DNA of 5,787 bases from Gammaproteobacteria bacterium (lineage in GTDB: Bacteria; Gemmatimonadota; Gemmatimonadetes; Longimicrobiales; Gaopeijiaceae). Every line of letters begins with the position of its first letter. Position 1 is the stretch's first letter. The position numbers were made by a program, and so were the translations under genes. A model generated the notes under the pieces. The model was not told the DNA's origin and made no database searches. It saw nothing but the letters and a program-made list of their open reading frames with translations. This document shows positions 1 through 4,688 of the stretch, piece after piece. The stretch spans positions 1-5,787 of the forward strand of contig VYDD01000376.1 in assembly GCA_009843625.1 (NCBI GenBank), written 5' to 3'.

Positions 1-434
1 GAATGAACGTGGTCTCGCGCAACGACCCGGTGCACGTCATGCTCCGCTCGCTCCGCAAGGGCCGTGTCGTCGTGCTGCTCGCCGACCAGAACGCCCACGC
101 GCGCGGCCTGCCGGTGGACTTCTTCGGAGAGCCGGCCTCGACCGCCCGTGGCGCGGCCCTGCTCTCGCTGCGCAGCGGCGCACCCCTGGTGCTGGGCGTC
201 GCCCTCCATCACCCCGCGGCCCCCGTTCCCCATCATCTCGTTCTGGAACAGGTCTCGATTTCACCGAGCGGTGTGCCGGCCCGCGACGTCGAAGCGCTGA
301 CGCGCGCGCACGTCGCCGCGCTCGAGCGCTGGGTGCGGCGCTATCCGGGCCAGTATCTCTGGCAACACCGGCGGTGGTCCCGCCCGCGAGTCTCCGGCCG
401 GCCGCCGGAACCGTCCCCGCGCGGTCAGGTATAA
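1..434 (+). CDS. LpxL/HtrB-like lipid A acyltransferase, C-terminal part (5' truncated by window edge)
   Basis: About 144 C-terminal residues of a lysophospholipid/lipid A acyltransferase family protein. The reading frame is open to the left edge, so the ATG at 3 is probably internal. Seen: ADQN (about nt 79-93) followed by a V-x-FFG segment, an A-S-T-A-R-G run and SGAPLVLGVAL, which is the usual order in the C-terminal half of LpxL/HtrB/LpxM proteins. Near the end is YPGQYLWQHRRW (about nt 343-377), a family signature. The catalytic H-x4-D/E motif belongs to the N-terminal half and lies outside the window. Family role: transfer of a secondary acyl chain from acyl-ACP to a lipid A precursor at the inner membrane. 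After the signature there is a short arginine- and proline-rich tail. The family assignment is strong; the exact acyl-transfer step cannot be told from this fragment. Confidence 0.88.
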   Translation, partial: MNVVSRNDPVHVMLRSLRKGRVVVLLADQNAHARGLPVDFFGEPASTARGAALLSLRSGAPLVLGVALHHPAAPVPHHLVLEQVSISPSGVPARDVEALTRAHVAALERWVRRYPGQYLWQHRRWSRPRVSGRPPEPSPRGQV

Positions 435-435
435 G
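430..435 (+). promoter_or_regulatory. Possible -10 element (TATAAG) for the glycosyltransferase/DUF3108 pair
   Basis: TATAAG overlaps the acyltransferase stop codon and matches five of six bases of the sigma-70 -10 consensus, in otherwise very GC-rich sequence. No good -35 is seen 16-18 bp upstream, where the sequence is CGGAAC/GGAACC, and there is no TGn extension. The 92 nt between the acyltransferase and glycosyltransferase leave room for a leader. One short match can arise by chance, so this is weak. Confidence 0.2.
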
Positions 436-516
436 CGCCAGCCTGTTTGTTCCCACCGTCCGCGGTTCTGTTCGGCACCGATCTTGCACCGCCGAGAGGA
501 CGTTCCGCGACGTCAC

Positions 517-520
517 GGAG
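517..520 (+). promoter_or_regulatory. Shine-Dalgarno supporting a TTG start
   Basis: GGAG lies 6 nt upstream of TTG 527-529. It is the best ribosome binding site in this stretch and is the main reason for choosing the TTG over the upstream ATG at 374. Confidence 0.5.
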
Positions 521-526
521 TCCAGC

Positions 527-1273
527 TTGGTCTATATCTGCATACCCGCCCGCAACGAAGAGAACACCATCGGCGTGCTTCTCTGGAAGATCCGTCAGGT
601 CATGGCCGGCTTCGGCCGCGACTACGAGATTCTCGTTATCGACTACTGCTCCAGCGACGATACGCGCTCGCTGCTGGCGAGCTATCGGCGCGTTGTTCCG
701 CTGGAGATCCTGTACGGCAAGAAGCGATTGGGGTATGCGGGGGCGACGGAAGAGCTGCTGCGCCACGCCGCGCGCCGGGCCGAGTATCCGAAGCGGGATG
801 TGGCCGTGACCCTTCAGGCCGATTTCAGCGACGACCCCGCGGGCATCGTACCCCTCCTGAAGACCATCGAAGGGGGTGCGGATGTCGTGAGCGTGGCCTA
901 CGCCGGGGAGCCGCCCGGACTGACCCGGTCCGCCCGCCTTACCCGCTGGGTCGGGCGCCACTGGCTGCGAAGGGCGCTCCGCTCGGCGCCGGTGTCGGAT
1001 CCGTTCGGGGGCTTCCGGGCATATCGCATCGTGGTCCTCCGCAAGATGTTTGGCGAAGCCGGAGAGGAGGGGCTGGGGCTCGGAGAGGGCTGGGCCGGCA
1101 ACCTGGAGCTGCTCGGGCGTGCGCTTCCCCATGCCCGCGCGGTCGCCGAGGCCGTGGTCGAGGCGCCCCGCAACCGGCGGGTGCGGGGTTCGCGTTTCAG
1201 GGCGTGGCGCACGCTGAGGGGCCTGGGCCGCGCGCGCGGACGGATCACCTTTGCCGCGGCGCAGGGATCATGA
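527..1273 (+). CDS. Family 2 glycosyltransferase (dolichol-phosphate-mannose-synthase-like)
   Basis: A GT-A fold glycosyltransferase of about 248 residues. TTG 527 is the chosen start: it has GGAG 6 nt upstream, and the conserved core begins at once (VYICIPARNEENTIG, residues 2-16). An in-frame ATG at 374 would add 51 residues without family character and overlap the acyltransferase by about 60 nt. Seen: the nucleotide-binding strand EILVIDYCSSDDT (34-46), where the usual V-D-D-G-S-x-D is altered to I-D-Y-C-S-S-D; LQADFSDDP (96-104) in place of the common D-x-D segment; and DPFGGFRAYR (158-167), matching the DPM1-like GFR region. No C-terminal membrane helix is apparent, so it is probably soluble or peripheral. 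It is expected to move a sugar from a nucleotide donor, possibly to a lipid carrier; donor and acceptor are unknown. Its TGA overlaps the ATG of the DUF3108 gene, suggesting translational coupling. Confidence 0.85.
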   Translation: MVYICIPARNEENTIGVLLWKIRQVMAGFGRDYEILVIDYCSSDDTRSLLASYRRVVPLEILYGKKRLGYAGATEELLRHAARRAEYPKRDVAVTLQADFSDDPAGIVPLLKTIEGGADVVSVAYAGEPPGLTRSARLTRWVGRHWLRRALRSAPVSDPFGGFRAYRIVVLRKMFGEAGEEGLGLGEGWAGNLELLGRALPHARAVAEAVVEAPRNRRVRGSRFRAWRTLRGLGRARGRITFAAAQGS

Positions 1274-2088
1274 GGCGTCCGTTCGTTCTCGTCGCGTTCG
1301 CGCTGGGGTTTGCCGCGATTTCGCCCGCCGGCGCCCGCGCGCAGGCGCAGGCCCCCTGGATGAGGCCGGCGGAACCCCTGGCGGCTCCCGTGCCGTTCGA
1401 AGTGGGCGAGCTCCTGGAATACAAGGTCAAGCTGGGGATCCTCAACGCCGGCGAAGGGTCGCTGGAGGTCGCCGCCATCGAATCGGTGCGGGGAACCCCG
1501 GCCTACCGCGCAGTCATGCGGATCGACGGCGGCGTGCTGTTCGCGCGCGTGCGCGACGTTTTCCAGACCTGGTTCGACACCCGCACGCTGACCAGCCTCC
1601 GCTTCATCCAGGACCAGAACGAAGTCGGATCGAAGCGCTATCGGCACTACGAGATGTTCCCGGAGCGCGGGGTCTGGGAACGCAGGGACGACGAGGAGGT
1701 GGGCGACCTGCCCACATCGCTGCCCCTCGACGACATCTCCTTCGTCTACTTCATCCGCACCCTGCCGCTGGAGGTGGGCGACGTCTACACCTTCAACAGG
1801 TACTTCAAGGACACGGGCAACCCGGTCGTCATACGGGTGCTGCGCAAGGAGGAGAAGGAGGTCCCCGCGGGCATCTTCAAGACCATCGTGGTGCAGCCGA
1901 TCATCCGCACCCGGGGCCTCTTCGGGCAGGGCGGCAGGGCCGAACTGTACTTCAGCGACGACGAACGCCGGGCGCTCGTGTACATGAGGTCGAGCATCCC
2001 GATCGTCGGCAGCCTCACCCTGCACCTCACCAACCCGCCCGCCTGGCAACCCCAGCCCGGCGACACCACGGGCGTGACGCCGCCGTAG
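1270..2088 (+). CDS. Secreted DUF3108 family protein
   Basis: A 272-residue protein starting at ATG 1270, which overlaps the glycosyltransferase stop as ATGA. AGGG lies just upstream at short spacing (3 nt). Residues 1-24 or 26 form a clear Sec signal peptide: MRRP, a hydrophobic stretch (FVLVAFALGFAAI), then A-x-A sites (ARA, AQA), so the mature protein is periplasmic or outer-membrane facing. The mature part carries DUF3108 hallmarks: FEVGELLEYKVKLGILNAGEG near the start, a TLTSLRF segment, DDISFVYFIRTLPLEVGD in the middle, and GGRAELYFSDDERRALVY followed by GSLTLHL near the end. The family is mostly beta-rich and lacks a settled biochemical function. Linkage to a glycosyltransferase and an LpxL-like enzyme suggests a role in envelope lipid or glycan handling, which is inference. 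The end is proline/threonine rich. Family call is good; function is unknown. Confidence 0.85.
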   Translation: MRRPFVLVAFALGFAAISPAGARAQAQAPWMRPAEPLAAPVPFEVGELLEYKVKLGILNAGEGSLEVAAIESVRGTPAYRAVMRIDGGVLFARVRDVFQTWFDTRTLTSLRFIQDQNEVGSKRYRHYEMFPERGVWERRDDEEVGDLPTSLPLDDISFVYFIRTLPLEVGDVYTFNRYFKDTGNPVVIRVLRKEEKEVPAGIFKTIVVQPIIRTRGLFGQGGRAELYFSDDERRALVYMRSSIPIVGSLTLHLTNPPAWQPQPGDTTGVTPP

Positions 2089-2100
2089 CACCACTCCCGT

Positions 2101-2129
2101 TTGTTGCGGCCGCGCCACCGTATTACACT
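2101..2129 (+). promoter_or_regulatory. Candidate sigma-70-type promoter for the toxin-antitoxin operon
   Basis: TTGTTG (2101-2106) and TACACT (2124-2129) are separated by 17 bp, the ideal spacing. TACACT keeps the strongest -10 positions (T1, A2, T6) plus A4; the -35 keeps TTG. A start of transcription near 2136 would follow. The -10 lies inside the palindrome, which would let a bound repressor block polymerase. The match is moderate and the element is untested. Confidence 0.4.
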
Positions 2130-2138
2130 CGTAATACG
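2119..2138. promoter_or_regulatory. Palindromic operator candidate for the RHH antitoxin
   Basis: Perfect inverted repeat: CGTATTAC (2119-2126), 4-nt centre ACTC, GTAATACG (2131-2138). It lies 78 nt upstream of a ribbon-helix-helix antitoxin gene and overlaps the candidate -10. RHH antitoxins commonly bind such short palindromes in their own promoters and repress the operon, more tightly when in complex with the toxin (conditional cooperativity). The repeat is read directly from the sequence; the binding is inferred. Confidence 0.6.
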
Positions 2139-2168
2139 CGGGCACGGCCGGCCTCCGTGGTCCGGCCC

Positions 2169-2188
2169 GATCCTCGCTCGCGAGGGTC
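2169..2188 (+). other. Short hairpin in the antitoxin mRNA leader
   Basis: GATCCTCG (2169-2176) can pair with CGAGGGTC (2181-2188) around a CTCG loop, giving eight base pairs including one G-T wobble. It lies downstream of the predicted transcription start and about 30 nt before the antitoxin ATG. It has no T-tract, so it is not an obvious terminator. In GC-rich sequence such hairpins are common, so a function is uncertain. Confidence 0.25.
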
Positions 2189-2216
2189 CTTCGTTCGGTC
2201 GGGAGCGATGATCTGA

Positions 2217-2480
2217 ATGGCAACTCGGACGGTGCGTCTCGGACGGGAAGGGGAGACGACCCTGGCCGATCTGCGGGACCGGACCGGCCTGTCCATTTCG
2301 GAGGTGATCCGGCAGGCGCTGCGCACCCTGGCGGCGGAGCTGGACAGGGAAGCCGCCTCGCGCCCGTACGATGTCTTCCGGAAGATCCCCCTGCCGCGGT
2401 CGGGCGGGTATGCTCTGGCGCCGTCCTTGCGGGCGAAGCAGGCGGTGGTGCTCGTGATCCGGCGGAGGCACGCATCGTGA
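2217..2480 (+). CDS. Ribbon-helix-helix antitoxin (VapB-like, CopG/Arc fold)
   Basis: An 87-residue protein. Residues 3-10 (TRTVRLGR) resemble the DNA-binding beta strand, followed by two helices: ETTLADLRDRTG (13-24) and SISEVIRQALRTLAAEL (26-42), with the T-G-x-S-x-S-E-V-I-R-x-A-L pattern typical of RHH repressors. The C-terminal half (PYDVFRKI at 50-57, GGYALAPS at 63-70, then a basic helix to the end) would be the toxin-neutralising part and looks intact. The ATG at 2217 follows GGGAG (2201-2205) at an 11-nt distance, slightly long. The stop overlaps the toxin GTG (GTGA), the tight coupling expected of an antitoxin-toxin pair. It probably binds the palindrome at 2119-2138 and represses its own operon. 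The role rests on fold pattern and on the adjacent PIN toxin; it could be named VapB-like, but the subfamily was not tested. Confidence 0.82.
   Translation: MATRTVRLGREGETTLADLRDRTGLSISEVIRQALRTLAAELDREAASRPYDVFRKIPLPRSGGYALAPSLRAKQAVVLVIRRRHAS
2464..2468 (+). promoter_or_regulatory. Ribosome binding site of the PIN toxin
   Basis: GGAGG sits 8 nt before GTG 2477 and lies inside the antitoxin coding sequence. It fixes the GTG as start and makes toxin translation dependent on, or coupled to, antitoxin translation. Confidence 0.7.
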
Positions 2481-2899
2481 TTCTGGTCGATACCGGACCG
2501 CTGGTGGCCCTCTTCACTCCCGCCGATGACTACCACCGTCACTGCGTCGCGATTCTGGAGTCGCTGAACGAGGAGCTGGTGACCACGGCGCCGGTGCTGA
2601 CGGAGGCGTTCCATCTGCTGCGCCCGGGGAGTCAGGGTCCGCCCAGGCTCATGGAGTTCGTGCGGCAGGGCGGGCTCCGGGTTCTGCCGATGGACGACGA
2701 GTGCCTGCTGCGCGGCTTCCAGCTCATGGACCGGTACGCGGACATGGCGATGGACTTTGCCGACGCCTCCATCGTGGCCACGGCGGAGGGCCACAGGATC
2801 CACAGGGTGTTCACCCTGGACAGACGGCGCTTCGCGTCCTACCGCGTGAAGCGCGGCCACCGGCGCGTCCCTCTTTCGTTCGCGGAGCCACCCGGATAA
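2477..2899 (+). CDS. PIN-domain ribonuclease toxin (VapC-like)
   Basis: A 140-residue PIN-domain protein, normal length for VapC. It begins at GTG 2477 with GGAGG 8 nt upstream. The acidic metal-binding set is present: D5 in ILVDTGPLVAL, E43 in APVLTEAFHLL, D96 (with D93) in MDFADASIVATAE, and D115 in VFTLDRRRF. VapC toxins are Mg2+-dependent endoribonucleases that cut tRNA or rRNA and arrest growth when the antitoxin is lost; the target here cannot be predicted. The preceding RHH gene overlaps it by 4 nt and is the expected antidote. Nothing suggests decay of the active site. The next gene, a membrane protein, starts 8 nt after the TAA, so transcription may continue into it. A non-toxin PIN nuclease is the alternative, but the pairing argues for a TA toxin. 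Confidence 0.88.
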   Translation: MILVDTGPLVALFTPADDYHRHCVAILESLNEELVTTAPVLTEAFHLLRPGSQGPPRLMEFVRQGGLRVLPMDDECLLRGFQLMDRYADMAMDFADASIVATAEGHRIHRVFTLDRRRFASYRVKRGHRRVPLSFAEPPG

Positions 2900-2907
2900 G
2901 CCCGGCA

Positions 2908-4659
2908 GTGTCGGAGAAGCCGCCAACGGGGCGCCGGCTCCGGCTGGAGACGCCCGAGCACGTCCGGCTGGACTACGAGCTGGCCGACGTGGGCTCGCGG
3001 CTGGCTGCTCTGCTGATCGACATGGCGATCATCGTGGGCGGCCTGGTCCTGCTCGCGATGGCCGCCGCGCTGCTGCGGCGGGGCGGATTGTCCCTGGGCG
3101 AGAGTCTGGCGGCGAGCGTCCTGGTGCTCGGTTTCTTCGTGCTGCAATGGGGATACTTCCTGTTGTTCGAGCTGTTGCGCGACGGCCAGACGCCCGGAAA
3201 GCGCGCCCTCCGCCTGCGGGTGCTCCACTCGAGCGGCCAGCCCCTCTCGGTGCGCGGCTCGGTAATCCGCAACGTGCTGCGCATCGTCGACTTCCAGCCG
3301 GCGGTGACGGGTGTGCTGGGTGGGGGAGTGATCATGCTCACCGGCAGGTCCCAGCGACTGGGCGACCTGGCCGCCGACACCATCGTGGTGCGCGACGGTG
3401 GCGCGGACGAAGTGGCCTGGCCCGAGGCCTCACCCGCCCCGGCGGCGGGCCGACCCCTGCTCTCGGCCGAGCAGTTCGAGCTCCTGACCAACTATCGCCG
3501 CCGGCGCGCGGACCTGGCGCCCGAGGCGATGCGCTCGGTCGCGAGCGCGGTCCTGCAGGCCATCCGTCCGGCCGTCGAGGGCCATTCCCTCCTCGGAACG
3601 GTGTCGGCCGACGAGTTCCTGGTGCGGCTGCACGACGAGGAGGAGCCGCGCCGGGCGGCGGCGGGCGGTGTGTGGGGACTGCAGGCGGCCGCTCTGGTGC
3701 GGGAGCAGCGGCAGGAATGGGCCAGGTACGGCGAACTCCTGCGCGAGAGTCGCAGGGGCGGACTCGCGCGCCTTCCCGAAACGGAGCTGAGGACCTTCGG
3801 GCGTCTGTATCGCGGGATGACCGCGGACCTGGCGCGCGCCCGCACCTACGGCGCCTCCGCGTCGGTGCTGCGCAGCCTGGAACGCTGGGCCGGGGCCGGC
3901 CACAATCTCCTCTACCGGGTGACCGGGGAGTCCATCGTGTCGGTGCGCCGCTGGATGACATCCGGTTTCCCGAAGGCGGTGAGGACGTACCACCGGCCCA
4001 TCCTGCTTGCGGTCCTGCTGCTCTTCGGTCCCATGGGCATCTCGTACGGCCTCGTGCGATCGAATCCGGTCCTGGCCCGCTACATGACCTCGTCGGCCAT
4101 GCTGGAGCGCGCGGAGTCGACCCCGGCGGGAGACATCGACGCCGAATACGTCGACATCCCGGGCACGCTCATGCCGCTGGCCTCCACGAGTCTCATCACC
4201 AACAACGTGCAGGTTGCCCTGCTGGCTTTCGCCGGCGGGGTTCTGGCGGGATCGCTGACCGTGCTGCTGCTGGTCTTCAACGGCGTGCACCTGGGCACCG
4301 TGCTGGGGCTGTACGCGAACGAGGAGCTGCTCGGCGTCATTCTCGCGTTCGTCTTCCCGCACGGCTTCATGGAACTCACCGCCATCTGCCTGGCGGGCGG
4401 CGCCGGGCTCTGGCTCGGATCCGCGGTCCTGGCGCCGGGTCGCCGCACGCGCCGGGCGGCGCTGCAGGCGCGAGCCCGGGAAGCGCTCTCGCTACTGGCG
4501 GGCGTGGTCGGACTGCTCGTGATCGCGGGGGTCGTCGAGGGCTTCTATTCGCCGTCGGGCCTGCCGGCGTCCGCGAAGTTCGCGTTCGGTGGAGTGACGG
4601 CGGTCTTGCTGGCGGTCTATTTCGCCCTGGGGGGGCGGAAGGAGGCGAATCGGGCGTAG
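2908..4659 (+). CDS. RDD domain - SpoIIM-like (DUF95) fusion membrane protein
   Basis: A 583-residue protein from GTG 2908; the frame is open further upstream but overlaps the toxin and has no RDD character there. RDD domain, about 21-162: R31 and D38 in helix 1 (SRLAALLIDMAIIVGGLVLL), a second helix (67-90), GQTPGKRALRLRVL (93-106), and QRLGDLAADTIVV (149-161). A hydrophilic linker and long charged region follow (about 184-360), rich in Arg, Glu and Ala and probably helical. The SpoIIM/DUF95-like part has helices at about 365-383, 436-470 and 474-508, with N432-N433, N458-G459, the conserved FPHGFMELTAICLAGGAGLWLG (483-504), then helix 527-543, VVEGFYSPSGLP (542-553) and a last helix near 559-576. 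The two domains are usually separate neighbouring genes; here they form one frame. Only 8 nt separates it from the toxin gene, so it may be co-transcribed. Function is unknown; SpoIIM homologues occur widely in non-sporulating bacteria. Confidence 0.87.
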   Translation: MSEKPPTGRRLRLETPEHVRLDYELADVGSRLAALLIDMAIIVGGLVLLAMAAALLRRGGLSLGESLAASVLVLGFFVLQWGYFLLFELLRDGQTPGKRALRLRVLHSSGQPLSVRGSVIRNVLRIVDFQPAVTGVLGGGVIMLTGRSQRLGDLAADTIVVRDGGADEVAWPEASPAPAAGRPLLSAEQFELLTNYRRRRADLAPEAMRSVASAVLQAIRPAVEGHSLLGTVSADEFLVRLHDEEEPRRAAAGGVWGLQAAALVREQRQEWARYGELLRESRRGGLARLPETELRTFGRLYRGMTADLARARTYGASASVLRSLERWAGAGHNLLYRVTGESIVSVRRWMTSGFPKAVRTYHRPILLAVLLLFGPMGISYGLVRSNPVLARYMTSSAMLERAESTPAGDIDAEYVDIPGTLMPLASTSLITNNVQVALLAFAGGVLAGSLTVLLLVFNGVHLGTVLGLYANEELLGVILAFVFPHGFMELTAICLAGGAGLWLGSAVLAPGRRTRRAALQARAREALSLLAGVVGLLVIAGVVEGFYSPSGLPASAKFAFGGVTAVLLAVYFALGGRKEANRA

Positions 4660-4688
4660 GGATTCTCTACAGCAACCCCCGCTCCTTC
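4638..4688. other. Interrupted inverted repeat across the convergent gene junction
   Basis: Three nested complementary pairs span the 7-nt gap: GAAGGAG (4638-4644) with CTCCTTC (4682-4688), CGGG (4651-4654) with CCCG (4678-4681), and GTAG (4656-4659) with CTAC (4667-4670), around a 7-nt loop. The innermost pair contains both stop codons. It could form an imperfect stem in transcripts from either strand. No T-tract is present, so a bidirectional terminator role is speculative. Confidence 0.25.

Larger units (their letters stand above)
2089..2216 (+). promoter_or_regulatory. Non-coding leader of the toxin-antitoxin operon
   Basis: A 128-nt gap between the DUF3108 stop and the antitoxin ATG. 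It contains an A/T-rich island (2119-2138) that stands out from its surroundings and holds a perfect palindrome, a plausible promoter (TTGTTG at 2101-2106, 17 nt, TACACT at 2124-2129), and a hairpin-forming stretch at 2169-2188. No convincing factor-independent terminator for the upstream genes was seen. Confidence 0.55.

Noticed and set aside
374..526. N-terminal extension of the glycosyltransferase from ATG 374
   Set aside because: The 51 extra residues are Arg/Pro/Ser-rich without GT2 character and overlap the end of the acyltransferase; TTG 527 has a good GGAG at 6 nt and sits right before the conserved core.
2143..2159. Small inverted repeat CACGG/CCGTG with 7-nt loop in the TA leader
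   Set aside because: Five-base arms in very GC-rich sequence are expected by chance, and the site has no clear relation to a promoter or start codon.
2365..2480. Possible frameshift in the antitoxin C-terminus
   Set aside because: The other two frames give no better toxin-binding sequence, and the current frame (PYDVFRKI, GGYALAPS, basic helix) leads into an ideal GTGA overlap with the toxin, so the gene looks intact.
898..2517. Long open frame on the - strand (about 539 codons)
   Set aside because: It lies opposite the glycosyltransferase, DUF3108 and antitoxin genes; its translation is Arg/Pro/Gly-rich low-complexity sequence without recognisable domains, as expected for a shadow frame in GC-rich DNA.
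2908..4659. Sporulation gene, implying an endospore former
   Set aside because: SpoIIM/DUF95-like proteins are common in non-sporulating bacteria, the RDD fusion and DUF58 neighbour indicate the other context, and the LpxL-like gene indicates an outer membrane.
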